DNA from: JACRLW01 sp046349595
GTDB lineage: Bacteria > Planctomycetota > UBA1135 > UBA2386
NCBI GenBank assembly: GCA_046349595.1
Contig: JAXMCA010000002.1
Span: 1,922,001-1,986,000 of the forward strand
Length of the DNA: 64,000 nt
Direction of reading: 5' to 3'
Shown here: in pieces, positions 6,989-16,327 of the stretch
How the letters are laid out: the number at the start of each line of letters is the position of its first letter
Position numbering within the stretch: the stretch's first letter is position 1
The notes under the pieces: generated by a model
Databases searched by the model: none
What the model saw: the letters and a program-made list of their open reading frames with translations, nothing else
What the model was told of the DNA's origin: nothing
Position numbers and translations under genes: made by a program

Positions 6989-9940
6989 TCAGTCCGGCAG
7001 CGCGACCTTCAGCGTCCGCCGCTCGGTCCCGGTCTCGACGTCGACCTCGACCTTGCGGCCGTCGCTCACCACGCAACGCAGGTGGTAGTGACCGGCCGGG
7101 AGCGAGATCGGTGCCTCCAGCGGACCCGCGCGGCGCCAGGTGCCGAACAGGCCAGCGAAGCTGCCGTCAGGGCGATGCGCGAAGATCGAGATGCTGCGGC
7201 CCTCCTCGGCCGGCCGCGGATCGTCGAAGGCGAGCGTCGTGCGCACGCTGCGCACCAGGTGCAGGTCGACGTGAGCATTGCCGGCCGGCTGTACGACGAG
7301 GTCGGCACCGGCCTCCGCACCCTGGCTGTCGCCGAGTACCAGATAGCGGCCGGGTGCGAGGTGCTCGAAGACCGCGTTGCCGCGCTCGATGTCGGCGCGT
7401 GCGATCCACTCGCCTTCGGGCGTGTAGAGGATCACGCTGCCGCGCGCCACGGGTCCGGGCGCGTCGGCCGAGATGGTGAAGGTCGCGCGCCCGGGAGGAT
7501 CCATCACGATGTCGCCGAGGTCTCGGGTCTGCTCGACGTCGAGCTCGATCGACCCGAGCGTGCGATCCCCGAAGTCCGCCGTGGTCACGCCGACTTCGTA
7601 GGTGCCGGCCGGCATCGGGCCGACGCGGAAGCTGCCGTTGTGCTCGTCGAAGGGGACGAGCGAACAGTGGTCGGCACCCTTGCGCATCGCGCGCAGGTGA
7701 CCCCGCACGGCGTGGCGGGAGGTGTCCACGACACGGCCGACGAGCCACGCGCTCGGCATCGTGCGGGCGTCGATGCGGATCACGAGATCGCGTGTTCCGG
7801 GCATCACGTCCTTCTGCAGTTGCCACGCATCATGACCCCTCAAGGTCACCTGCACGGTGACAGGGACGTCGCCGACGTCGTCGAGGAGGAAGTGCCCCTG
7901 TTGGTCGGTGCGCGCGACGACCGCAGGTCCGATCTGTCCTTCCTGGAAGCAGCCGACGTCGAGATCGGCGAAGGGCACGCCTTCGGGGCGGAGCACGCTG
8001 CCTTCGATGCAATGTCTTGCGGCGAGCTTCGGGTCCCAGGTCGTCACCACGCCGGAGGTCAGCGTGGGATTCGCGGCTGCCTCCATGCGCTCCTTGCGTG
8101 CGAGCACGTCGACTTGGCCGATCGGCAGGCTGTCGAGCGCGTAGCTGCCGTCCTCGGCACTGAGCGTGGAGCCGTGCGCGAAGGTGCCTGCGGTGCCGAA
8201 GCTCACGGTCGCGCGCGCCACGGGTGAGCCGTCCGCATCGGTGACCGTGCCGGCGAGGAGCGCACCGGGTCGGAGGACGATCTCCAGCGTGGAGGTGGCG
8301 CCGACGTTCACCATCACGCCGCCCGCGAAGGGCGCGTTCCCCGCGCTCCAGGCGCGGACGTCGCAGGGGCCGGGCTCCACGCCGTCGACGTCGAAGCGGC
8401 CTTCCGCGTCGGTGACCACCTGTTCGCCGCGCGGCTTGCACTGCGGCGACTGGTCTGCGGTGCGCGCCAGGTACATCGAGAACTCCGGGCCGACCAGGAC
8501 TTGCGCGTAAGGCACCGGCGCGCCGCGTTCGTCGCGCACGCTGCCCTGCACGCGACCGCCCAGCGGACGCAGGACGAGGTGCAGCGAAGTCCGTGCTTCG
8601 TCGGATACCGGAGTCTCGAAGGAGGCGCAGAAGCCGGTCTTGCGCGCGGACACCATCTGCTCTCCGAACAGAGGGAGACGGAACCTGCCTTCGCCGTCGC
8701 TGGTCGCGCACGCGGTCTTCGGACCGCGCGTGGGGGGTGACAGCAGGATGGTCGCATCGGCGACCGGCTGGCCGGCATCGTCGACGACCACGCCGTCGAG
8801 CGTCGCGGTGCGGATCGGCGCGAGTGTGAGTCCGCGCACCACACCCGCGCTCAGGCTGACGCGCTGGACTCCCCCGCCGTGCGAGGTGCGCACGAGCCAA
8901 TCGCCGGGGAGCAGTCCATCGAGCCTCGCTTCGCCACGTCGATCGCCGACCGCATGGCGCGAGGTCGCGGCCGACGCCATCGCCGCGGACTCGACGAACA
9001 CCGCGACACCGCTCGCCGGCGAGGAGTCGTCGGACCATCGCAGCGTGACGTGCAGCGCTGCGAGTTCCGACACGTGCTGCGGTGCGGCCGAGGTCGCCAC
9101 CGCGCTGCGCGCGGGATCCGGATCCACGGCCGCGCGCGGTGCGGGCTGCGCAGAACGCGCGTCGGCCGCGGGCTCGACCGATGGAGTCGGTGCAGGCGGC
9201 GGCGTGGGCGCAGAGGTCGCGTAGACGGCGATCCCCGCACCGAAGAGCAGGACCGGGATCCAGAGCAGCAGCTTCTTCGACATGAGCAGGATGGCGGAAG
9301 TCGCTGCGGCGGTGCCGAGCGCGGGAGCCGGGAGACGTGCGAGGAGGCGCGCGCGCAGCGGCGCGAGTTCGCGCGGAGTGATCAGCAAGGGGATCCCGGC
9401 GAGGACCGTCCGCTGCGGGAGGGCGCGACGCAGCAGTTCGAGACCGCGCATCAACTGCGTGCGGACCGTCCCCTCCTTGCGCTGCAACCGCGTGGCGATG
9501 TCCTTGGGCCCGAGACCTTCGCCGAGGTGGAGGTCGAGGACCTCGCGGTAGGGGGCGCCGAGATCGCCGCGCAGGGTCTCGATGCGCGCGGCGATCTCGC
9601 GGTCGGCGGCGAGTTCGCGCGGATCCGCCGCGCGCAGTTCGGTCGTGGCCTCGCTGTGCCGACGGTTCAGGCGACGCAGATCCCGGGCGTGATTGGCGAG
9701 GATGCCGCACAGCCAGGCCATCACGCGGCGATCGCGGTCGAAGCGCCCGCGTGCCTCGATCGCGGTCAGGAAGGTGCGCTGCAGCAGGTCCTCGGCGTCG
9801 GCGCGGTTGCCGGACAGCCAGTGCGCGACGCGCAGCAGTTCGGCCGCGGTGGCGTCGAAGACCTCACCGAGGGCTGCGGGATCCCCGCTGTCGAGGAAGC
9901 GGCGGAAGGCGCGGTCGGTCCTGTCGCGGCGGAACAGCAC
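6989..9940 (-). CDS. Membrane-tethered ECF sigma factor fused to CarboxypepD_reg-like modules
   Basis: The 983-residue product is a natural fusion. Residues about 25-95 are sigma region 2 (ADAEDLLQRTFLTAIEARG, VMAWLCGILANHARD). Residues about 120-175 are region 4 with its helix-turn-helix (LGPKDIATRLQRKEGTVRTQL). After a short amphipathic segment comes one membrane helix at 222-243 (KLLLWIPVLLFGAGIAVY), a Pro/Ala-rich linker to about 285, and seven or so carboxypeptidase-regulatory-like beta-sandwich modules (GVVVDDAGQPVADATILL, GTVTDADGSPVARATVSF, GRVVDTSRHAVRG). The topology predicts sigma inside and modules outside. How sigma is released is not visible; proteolysis is one inference. The start is the GTG at 9940, the first in frame. 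No anti-sigma gene lies beside it. Confidence 0.88.
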   Translation of the reverse strand: MLFRRDRTDRAFRRFLDSGDPAALGEVFDATAAELLRVAHWLSGNRADAEDLLQRTFLTAIEARGRFDRDRRVMAWLCGILANHARDLRRLNRRHSEATTELRAADPRELAADREIAARIETLRGDLGAPYREVLDLHLGEGLGPKDIATRLQRKEGTVRTQLMRGLELLRRALPQRTVLAGIPLLITPRELAPLRARLLARLPAPALGTAAATSAILLMSKKLLLWIPVLLFGAGIAVYATSAPTPPPAPTPSVEPAADARSAQPAPRAAVDPDPARSAVATSAAPQHVSELAALHVTLRWSDDSSPASGVAVFVESAAMASAATSRHAVGDRRGEARLDGLLPGDWLVRTSHGGGVQRVSLSAGVVRGLTLAPIRTATLDGVVVDDAGQPVADATILLSPPTRGPKTACATSDGEGRFRLPLFGEQMVSARKTGFCASFETPVSDEARTSLHLVLRPLGGRVQGSVRDERGAPVPYAQVLVGPEFSMYLARTADQSPQCKPRGEQVVTDAEGRFDVDGVEPGPCDVRAWSAGNAPFAGGVMVNVGATSTLEIVLRPGALLAGTVTDADGSPVARATVSFGTAGTFAHGSTLSAEDGSYALDSLPIGQVDVLARKERMEAAANPTLTSGVVTTWDPKLAARHCIEGSVLRPEGVPFADLDVGCFQEGQIGPAVVARTDQQGHFLLDDVGDVPVTVQVTLRGHDAWQLQKDVMPGTRDLVIRIDARTMPSAWLVGRVVDTSRHAVRGHLRAMRKGADHCSLVPFDEHNGSFRVGPMPAGTYEVGVTTADFGDRTLGSIELDVEQTRDLGDIVMDPPGRATFTISADAPGPVARGSVILYTPEGEWIARADIERGNAVFEHLAPGRYLVLGDSQGAEAGADLVVQPAGNAHVDLHLVRSVRTTLAFDDPRPAEEGRSISIFAHRPDGSFAGLFGTWRRAGPLEAPISLPAGHYHLRCVVSDGRKVEVDVETGTERRTLKVALPD

Positions 9941-10175
9941 GATGCGAGCGTCTTGTCGGAAGCAGATCCCGCGCTACACGCGTGACCCGGGAATTCTCGG
10001 CGCTGCGCACCCCCTTGACCCGATTGCGGGAGTCGCGTCCACTCCCGCCCCGGGTGCCGAGGGGCGCCCCTGCCCGAGAAAGACCCCGTCACCCTCGTGA
10101 TCACGGGAGCGTCGTTCGCGACTCCCTGGTTTGCCGCAGAGCGTCGGGCTGCGCGGCTTCCGCCATGGAGTTGTC

Positions 10176-10727
10176 ATGTCCGATGTCCCTGGCTCGCCGA
10201 TCGAGCGAGCCGAATCCGTCGATGCGTACCGTGCCCGGGCGCGTCGTCTCCTGAAGTCGTTGCGCGACGGAGACGTTCCGACCGCGCAGCGCTTCGCTGT
10301 GTTGCGAGGCTTCGCCGGCCTCGACCCGACCGCACTCCGCGAGGAGGGACGCGTGCGCCTCAAGCACGCGCTCACCCTGCTCGCGGTCGAGGCCGGCCAT
10401 CCGTCGTGGGTGGCGTTCAAGGTCGCGCTCGAGGCGCGCCTGCCGACGCTGCCGCCGATGTGGCAATCCCACATGGGGGCGCTCCTCAATCGTTGGTTCG
10501 CCGACTACGAGGAGGCGCGCGCGTCTCGCGAGCAGGAGGGTGGCTTCCTGTTGCCGTACCGCAACCAGTTCTTCGTCACCGAGACCGAGGGCATTCGTGC
10601 GCTCGGGCTCGACCCCGACGATCCGGACTGGGAGCGGATCGCCTGGGACTTCGTGCGTCCGGCGGATCTCGCGGCGCATGCGCGACTCGCGGAAAGGCGC
10701 CGCAGCGCGCTGGCACGGAAAGTGTGA
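10176..10727 (+). CDS. Conserved protein of unknown function
   Basis: The 183-residue product starts at the ATG at 10176, which has GGAG 5 nt upstream; an earlier in-frame start at 10131 lacks this. It is soluble, mostly helical, without signal peptide. The N-terminal pattern (VDAYRARARRLLKSLRDGD ... RLKHALTLLAVEAGHPSWVAFK) resembles the leader region found in some ankyrin-repeat and orphan proteins, but the ankyrin repeats are absent here. The C-terminal half (NRWFADYEEARASREQEGGFLLPYRNQFFV) suggests a small compact domain. I cannot assign a role. A strong stem-loop follows 7 nt after the stop. Confidence 0.72.
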   Translation: MSDVPGSPIERAESVDAYRARARRLLKSLRDGDVPTAQRFAVLRGFAGLDPTALREEGRVRLKHALTLLAVEAGHPSWVAFKVALEARLPTLPPMWQSHMGALLNRWFADYEEARASREQEGGFLLPYRNQFFVTETEGIRALGLDPDDPDWERIAWDFVRPADLAAHARLAERRRSALARKV

Positions 10728-10734
10728 CGATGCC

Positions 10735-10761
10735 GCACGGACCGACTAGCGCGGTCCGTGC
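10735..10761 (+). terminator. 10-bp stem-loop after the unknown gene
   Basis: GCACGGACCG (10735-10744) and CGGTCCGTGC (10752-10761) pair perfectly around a 7-nt loop. It starts 7 nt after the stop codon and ends 23 nt before the next gene. There is no U tract. Confidence 0.5.
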
Positions 10762-10784
10762 CCCGACCCGCACGAGAGTCCTCG

Positions 10785-12872
10785 ATGTCGACTGATCCGC
10801 GTCGTCCGTTCCGCTGTCTGCCCCGCGTCGGCATGGCTGCGGTGTCGGTGGTGTTCCTCGTCGCGCCGTTGGCGGCGCATGGCGGTGGATACGTTCCGCC
10901 GGGATCGCGACGACCGCCGGTGGTCGGCAAGGGCGAGACGCCGCGACCCACCGGTCCGGGTTATCCGGTGGGGCCCTCGGGCCCCTCGCGTCCGGGACCT
11001 GCGACTCCACCCGCCGGTCCGGGTACGCCGGCGCCCGCGGTTCCGGGCGGTCCCGGACCCGGTGGACCGATCACCGGTGGCATCGAGCTGCCCCCCGACG
11101 ACACCGTGTGGGAGAACTGGTGGGAGTTCAACAAGGCGCCCTTCCTCGCCCTGCGCGCCTCGCTCGGCGCGAACGCACCGCTCAGCGAGGACGACGAGTT
11201 CTTCCTGGGGTCGGGCACCAAGCGGATCGACGGTCGCGCGGATCGGGTGACGCAGGACGACCTCAGCACGCGGCTCGTGCCCGCGCTGTACGCGGTGTTG
11301 ATCGCGAGCGAGCAGAAGGACCTACAGACGGCGTGCATGATCGCGCTCGCGAAGTCGGGAGTGGACGCACCCGGGATCGACGTGCTCGCCGCGTTGAAGT
11401 CGCGTCTCGCGGAACACGACCAGGAGGTGCGCGAGACCGCGGCGCTGGCTCTCGGCATCTCGCAGCGCCGCGACGCGCTCCCGCTGGTGCTGGATCTCGC
11501 GCGCGACAGCGAGGCGGGTCGAAAGGCCGCGGGTCGTGATCACGTCGACGACCGCACGCGCACCTTCGCGATCTACGCGCTCGGCCTGATCGCATGGGGC
11601 AATCAGGACAATCCGACCAAGACCGCGGTGCTGCAGGCCGCGCGCGAGATCCTGGTCGATCGCGCCGATCCGAACTACGACCTGCGCGTCGCGGCCGTGC
11701 ATGCGATCGGACTGTTGCGCCCCGACTGCAGCACCGCCTACGGGCGCAATCTGCTCAGCGAGGCGGTGCGGATCCTCGACGATGCGTGGCAGGGTGACGT
11801 CGACTACGGCGAGCGCACCGTGCAGGCGCATGTGCCGACCGAGATCGCGCGCCTGTTCCAGGGAGTCGACCTCGCCGCGCACGCGGACCTCGCCAAGCGT
11901 CTCGACCAGTGCAGGGCGTCCTGGCTCGCCGAGTTGCTCGCGGAGCGCGGGCAGCGTCGCGATCCGCGTCGTGCGGAATCGGCGGCGATCGCGCTCGGTC
12001 GTGTGACCCGCGCCGTCGGACCGACGGACACCGAGCCGCAGCTCGACGTGAAGATCGTCGGCGCGCTGATCGACGCCGCCTCGGACGCATCCGACGTGAT
12101 GGTGCGTCGCTTCGCCACCATGTCGCTCGGCTTCATCGGTGGTGCCCGCGCGCGCGACGAACTGCTGACCACCCTGCGCCGCGGTTCGAAGTCTCTGGAA
12201 CGCCCGTGGGCCGCGCTCGCGCTCGGCGTGCTCGCGTTCCGTGAGAGGGTCCGCCTCGGAGCCGATGCACCCTTCGACGACCTGATCGGAAGGGGCCTCG
12301 CCGACCAGCTCGAGCTCGTCAATCCGAGTGCGCTCGCTGCGGTCGCGATCGGACTCGGTCTCGCGCATCACACACCGTCGACGGCGGCATTGCGCGAGCT
12401 GCTCCAGAAGCACCGCAGCAAGGATGAACTCGCCGGTCACCTGTGCGTGGCGCTCGCGCTGCTCGACGATCGCGAGTCGATCGCCGCGATCCAGGAGATC
12501 GCACGCCAATCGACGCGACGCAGCGTGCGGCTGCGGCAGGCCGCGGTCGCGCTGGGGAAGCTCGGCGACGCGAGCGCCACCAGGACGCTCATCGATCTGC
12601 TCGACGTCGGCGAGCCGGATCTCGCGCGCACCGCCGCCGTCGCCTCCGCGCTCGGCCTGATCGGCGGACGACCGGCGATCGATCCGTTGATCGCTCTGCT
12701 CGTGGACACACGAGCGACCTCGCTGACCCGGGCCTTCGCGGCGGTCGCGCTCGGCGGTGTGGGGGACAAGGAGCTCTTGCCGTGGAACAGCAAGATCGGC
12801 TTCTGCACCAACTACTTCGCGCCGGTCGAGACGCTGAGCAATCAGCAGACCGGCATCCTCGACATCCTGTGA
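10785..12872 (+). CDS. Exported HEAT-repeat protein with Pro/Gly-rich linker
   Basis: The 695-residue product (ATG at 10785; GTG at 10758 is possible) has a signal peptide (GMAAVSVVFLVAPLAAHGG), then a Gly/Pro-rich linker to about residue 100 (TGPGYPVGPSGPSRPGPA). From about 150 to the end it is built of alpha-helical HEAT-type repeats, visible as recurring blocks such as VRETAALALGI, VRRFATMSLGFIGG, LRQAAVALGKLGD and ARTAAVASALGLIGG. HEAT repeats serve as protein-binding scaffolds; no enzyme motif is present. The export signal places it outside the cytoplasm. Its end lies 3 nt from the convergent TPR gene. Confidence 0.82.
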   Translation: MSTDPRRPFRCLPRVGMAAVSVVFLVAPLAAHGGGYVPPGSRRPPVVGKGETPRPTGPGYPVGPSGPSRPGPATPPAGPGTPAPAVPGGPGPGGPITGGIELPPDDTVWENWWEFNKAPFLALRASLGANAPLSEDDEFFLGSGTKRIDGRADRVTQDDLSTRLVPALYAVLIASEQKDLQTACMIALAKSGVDAPGIDVLAALKSRLAEHDQEVRETAALALGISQRRDALPLVLDLARDSEAGRKAAGRDHVDDRTRTFAIYALGLIAWGNQDNPTKTAVLQAAREILVDRADPNYDLRVAAVHAIGLLRPDCSTAYGRNLLSEAVRILDDAWQGDVDYGERTVQAHVPTEIARLFQGVDLAAHADLAKRLDQCRASWLAELLAERGQRRDPRRAESAAIALGRVTRAVGPTDTEPQLDVKIVGALIDAASDASDVMVRRFATMSLGFIGGARARDELLTTLRRGSKSLERPWAALALGVLAFRERVRLGADAPFDDLIGRGLADQLELVNPSALAAVAIGLGLAHHTPSTAALRELLQKHRSKDELAGHLCVALALLDDRESIAAIQEIARQSTRRSVRLRQAAVALGKLGDASATRTLIDLLDVGEPDLARTAAVASALGLIGGRPAIDPLIALLVDTRATSLTRAFAAVALGGVGDKELLPWNSKIGFCTNYFAPVETLSNQQTGILDIL

Positions 12873-12875
12873 GGG

Positions 12876-14705
12876 TCAGGCCGCGGGGCCGTCGGTCGCA
12901 CCGCGCAGCTCGACGGCGAGCGTGGCGATGATGCGCTGCAGGCGCTCCACCAACGCCGCGCGCAGCTCGGGCGCCGCGCGACGTGATGCGGCCATCGTCA
13001 TGCCGAGCAGGTTCATCGGGATCGCTGCAGCCCCCGCGCCCTGCGCCACGCAGTCGTGCTGCAGAGCGAGCGCGAGCTGATGGCGCGCGAGCGCGGCGAA
13101 GGCCTGGAAGGTCGAGGATTGGGAGTCGGCTCCGCGCATGCGCAGCCAGGTCCAGTCCATGCCGAAGCCGTGCGCGGGACGATGATCGCCGGTGATCTGC
13201 TGCAGCGCGAAGGCCGCGGTCAGGAACAGGTGCAGGCTGCCGTGGTGGCGACGCAGGGCGTCGCGCAGGTCTGCTCGTGCATCGAAGAAGGCGAGGAAGC
13301 CGGCGAGGCCGTCGACCTCGAGTGCCTGGCGTGCTGTTGCGGTGGTCGCGAAGGCGACCTCCGCGGCGATCTCGCGATCGTGCTCGCGCTGCCAGGCGAC
13401 CAGCAGGTGGTCGAGCGCCTCGGCAGGTCGTGAGTCGGCGAGCTCGATCCAGGCGATGGTGCGGCGCAGTTCGGCTTCGCGCTCGACGGGCACGTCGTGC
13501 TGGGCGAGCTCGCGCTCCACGATCGAGCGCGCCTCGCGCAGGTCGCCGAGACGGATCAGGCAGTTGGCGTACAGCGCAGCGGCTTCGGCGCGCAGCTCCG
13601 GCGTCACGGAACCGGTTTCGATGCAGGCGCGCAGGACGTCGACCGCCTTCTCGTCGAACACGCTGGCGAAGACCTCGCGCGCGACGCCGGCGGGCGACGA
13701 GCGCAGCCAGGTGTGGCCGAGCACGAAGCGCGCGACCACGTCCTTCGGATGCATGCGGCAGTAGTCGCGCAGGCAGTCGCGGGCCTCGGTCCAGCGTGTC
13801 GCCATGATCGCGCGGATCGCGCGGTTCCAGACCACCGCGCTGCCGATCGCAGGGTCGAAGCCGACCAGCGGATCGTCGGCTGCGGCGCGCAGCTCGCGGT
13901 CGGCGCCCGCGAAGTTGTCCTGCCAGCACAGACGCAATGCGCGCAGCACGCGGGTGCGGGCGTCGTCGCGCGGCAGTCGGGCGATCGCGGCATCGGCGGC
14001 GGGACCGCGGCGCAGCGCGAGGGCGACTCCGGCGCGCATCGCGGTCGCGATCGCGGCCAGCGGATGATTGCTCGGCAGCGAAGCGAGCAGGAAGCGCCGA
14101 TCCGCCGCTTCGAGCAGGGAGCGCGTGCGGCCGTCCGGCTCGGCGCCGTCGGCGCGCCAGTTCCTCGCATCGGCGAGTCGCGCACAGTAGGCGGCGTGGC
14201 ACAGCTCGAGTTCGTCGCTCGACTCGGCGCGATCGACGAGGCGGGCGAGGTCCGTGTCGGGCAACAGCTCGATGGGGACGGCGGCGGCGGCGAGGATCGC
14301 CCCGGCGAGCTCGCCGATTCCCGGGCGGGGATCGCGCAGCGTGATGCGGTCGCGGAAGGCGGCGACTCCGTCGGCATCGGGCCACGCGCTGCCCGCGAGC
14401 AGTTCGCGCAGCGCGGGGTCCTTCGGCGGCAAGCGGCGCAGCACCTCGCGTCGCAGGGCTTCGAGGTCGTCCCCCGTGACGATCGGCAGGTGGAAGACCG
14501 GCGGGTTCGCGAAGCGCGGCGTGGGGAGGGGCGACGCGATGCCGTCGGCCTGCAGGCGCTGCGCGCAGGGACCGCACAACCCCGTGCGCAGCGGAGGCTC
14601 GCTGAACGCGAAGGTGAGTGCGTGGCGGTCCTCGTCGGCGAGCGGAATGCCGCACGCGTCGCACGAGGCCATCGGGCGGTCGAAGGAGACGCGGCTCGTG
14701 CTCAC
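12876..14705 (-). CDS. Zinc-ribbon and TPR-like helical protein
   Basis: The 609-residue product starts with a treble-clef or zinc-ribbon pattern, CDACG ... CGPCA, at about residues 15-45, followed by roughly 550 residues of helical hairpins typical of TPR/SEL1-like arrays (AAALYANCLIRLGDLREARSIVERELAQ, RRTIAWIELADSRPAEALDHLLVAWQ). There is no signal peptide. The GTG at 14705 is chosen because TATCCT lies 8 nt upstream; ATG 14672, at the residue just before the zinc motif, is the alternative. It follows the TPR membrane protein in the same direction after 43 nt, but its own promoter-like hexamer suggests separate transcription. Function unknown. Confidence 0.72.
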   Translation of the reverse strand: MSTSRVSFDRPMASCDACGIPLADEDRHALTFAFSEPPLRTGLCGPCAQRLQADGIASPLPTPRFANPPVFHLPIVTGDDLEALRREVLRRLPPKDPALRELLAGSAWPDADGVAAFRDRITLRDPRPGIGELAGAILAAAAVPIELLPDTDLARLVDRAESSDELELCHAAYCARLADARNWRADGAEPDGRTRSLLEAADRRFLLASLPSNHPLAAIATAMRAGVALALRRGPAADAAIARLPRDDARTRVLRALRLCWQDNFAGADRELRAAADDPLVGFDPAIGSAVVWNRAIRAIMATRWTEARDCLRDYCRMHPKDVVARFVLGHTWLRSSPAGVAREVFASVFDEKAVDVLRACIETGSVTPELRAEAAALYANCLIRLGDLREARSIVERELAQHDVPVEREAELRRTIAWIELADSRPAEALDHLLVAWQREHDREIAAEVAFATTATARQALEVDGLAGFLAFFDARADLRDALRRHHGSLHLFLTAAFALQQITGDHRPAHGFGMDWTWLRMRGADSQSSTFQAFAALARHQLALALQHDCVAQGAGAAAIPMNLLGMTMAASRRAAPELRAALVERLQRIIATLAVELRGATDGPAA

Positions 14706-14713
14706 GGGTCGGC

Positions 14714-14719
14714 AGGATA
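14714..14719 (-). promoter_or_regulatory. Putative -10 element TATCCT (leaderless start 14705)
   Basis: TATCCT ends 8 nt before the GTG at 14705. The same hexamer with the same spacing precedes the GTG of the kinase gene at 34175. Confidence 0.45.
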
Positions 14720-14748
14720 GCCGCGCGGGACGCGGCGCGATGCGCGGG

Positions 14749-16161
14749 TCAGCGCAGCGGATCCTGGCCGGCTTTCGCCTGGCGCACCTTGTTGATCCAC
14801 TCGCCGTCACCCGGGTCGAACTGCAGTGCTTCCTGCCAGAAGGCGAGGCCCTCGGCGCGGTGGCCCTCACGCCACATGGCGTCGCCGATGTCGCCCAGCA
14901 GTTCGTCGTCGCGGGCGGCCCGGGCGCGTTCGCCGAGCTGGGTCGCGAAGCGTTCCGGTGCGAGCTGCAGCAACTGGTACTGGTAGCCGTTGCCGGGCTC
15001 CATCTGGAAGGCCTGCCAGTAGGCGGCGATGGCTTCGGGCTTTCGATCGGCGGCGATCAGCTGCTCGCCGTACCACCCGTAGTTCTGCGCATTGGGTGCT
15101 GCCGAGATGCGACCTTCGAGGTAGGCGAGCGCGGCGCGTCGATCCATGGTGCCGAGGGCCTGGACCGCGGCGTAGGCATCCGGCCACTTCTGGAGCACCG
15201 CGTCGATCTGTCCGCGCGCGGCCGTGCGATCGGTCGCGTTCTGCATCGCGGTGATCAGACGCATCTGCTGCTCGAGGTTGTCGGGCTGCGCCTCGATCTG
15301 CTTGCGGAGGCGATCGATCGCCGAGCTCGGATCGCGCTGGACGAGCTGATCCCACAGGAAGTCCGTCATCTTCCCGTTGGTGACCATCTCGTCGATCATC
15401 TTGAGCGCATCCTCGCGCCGGTGCGAGGCGAGCAGGAGCATCGCCTTCTGGACGGCCGCGTCGTCGCCGACGTTCTCCTGGTTGGCGAGCAACTGGGCCT
15501 GCGCGGTCAGCGCCGCGTCCGGGTCGACGTCGGCGAGCATCTGGATGACGCTCCACTCGGTCGGGTTCATCTTCAGGCCGATCATCAGCGCGTCGCGGGC
15601 GAGCTCCTTCTGGCCCTTCTCCTTGAGGGCGGTCGCGACCCACACGGCGGTGCTGGCATCGAAACCCTGGTTGCGGAGCATCTGGAGCAGCCGCAGCGCG
15701 CGTTCCGGCTTGCCGGTCTGCATCCAGGTCTGCATCACGAACATGGCGAACTCCTGCGTGTTCGCGGCGAAGCGCTGCTTCACGAGCCCATAGGTGGTCT
15801 GCTCGTTGAGCTCCGCGAGGAGCAGCTCGAGGGCCCGTGCGGCGTCGCCCTCGGCGATCGGATCGATCGGTCCGGCGACCGCCTCGACGGGGTCCTCGGT
15901 GGTACTCGGTGTGCCGGAGGCCTCGTCCGTCGAGACGCCCGAGCGCCCGTTCATCGCGCGGAGGCGCTCGATCTCGGCCCGCAGTCGTGCGAGTTCGTCG
16001 CTCGGATCTTCGTCGGTCCTGTGCTGCGCCGGGTTGATCGGCGCATCGGGGCCGCCCTGCATCGGCCGGTCCGAACCACCGCCGAATCCGCCGAGCATCA
16101 CGGGGATGCCGAACCCGGCTCCGCCGACGAGGATTCCCATGAGGAATGAACGCGCGCGCAT
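14749..16161 (-). CDS. Membrane-anchored coiled-coil/TPR protein
   Basis: From ATG 16161 the product is 470 residues. It opens with an uncleaved-looking signal anchor (MRARSFLMGILVGGAGFG), then a Gly/Pro-rich linker, a short coiled coil (DELARLRAEIERLRAMN), and from about 120 onward TPR repeats (MQTGKPERALRLLQMLRNQGFDA, TALKEKGQKELARDALMIGLKMNP, AEGLAFWQEALQFDPGDGEW). ATG 16185 also fits the frame, but 16161 has TACACT 8 nt upstream and places the anchor at the very N-terminus. TPR arrays bind partner proteins; the partner is not evident. It may form a functional unit with the TPR gene downstream. Confidence 0.75.
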   Translation of the reverse strand: MRARSFLMGILVGGAGFGIPVMLGGFGGGSDRPMQGGPDAPINPAQHRTDEDPSDELARLRAEIERLRAMNGRSGVSTDEASGTPSTTEDPVEAVAGPIDPIAEGDAARALELLLAELNEQTTYGLVKQRFAANTQEFAMFVMQTWMQTGKPERALRLLQMLRNQGFDASTAVWVATALKEKGQKELARDALMIGLKMNPTEWSVIQMLADVDPDAALTAQAQLLANQENVGDDAAVQKAMLLLASHRREDALKMIDEMVTNGKMTDFLWDQLVQRDPSSAIDRLRKQIEAQPDNLEQQMRLITAMQNATDRTAARGQIDAVLQKWPDAYAAVQALGTMDRRAALAYLEGRISAAPNAQNYGWYGEQLIAADRKPEAIAAYWQAFQMEPGNGYQYQLLQLAPERFATQLGERARAARDDELLGDIGDAMWREGHRAEGLAFWQEALQFDPGDGEWINKVRQAKAGQDPLR

Positions 16162-16169
16162 CGCGGCGG

Positions 16170-16175
16170 AGTGTA
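16170..16175 (-). promoter_or_regulatory. Putative -10 element TACACT (leaderless start 16161)
   Basis: TACACT ends 8 nt before ATG 16161 and no Shine-Dalgarno is present, which favours this start over ATG 16185. Confidence 0.45.
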
Positions 16176-16212
16176 GCTCGGTCATGCGGATCTCGCGCGC
16201 ACGACGCGGACT

Positions 16213-16230
16213 ACGGGAGATCTCTCCCGT
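16213..16230 (-). terminator. Stem-loop downstream of the fucosidase gene
   Basis: ACGGGAGA and TCTCCCGT form an 8-bp stem with a 2-nt loop. It lies about 100 nt after the fucosidase stop and 38 nt before the -10-like element of the next gene, with no U tract. Confidence 0.4.
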
Positions 16231-16327
16231 CGCGACGCGCCGAGCGATGCGGAGCTGCGGCACGTCCCGCACCGGAACGGACTCGGGTCGGAATCCGTGC
16301 TCGCGTGCGAAGGGCCGGTGCCGACGG

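Noticed and set aside
10015..10050. TTGACC near 10015 as a -35 box for the gene at 10176.
   Set aside because: No acceptable -10 hexamer lies 16-18 nt downstream, and the match could be chance.
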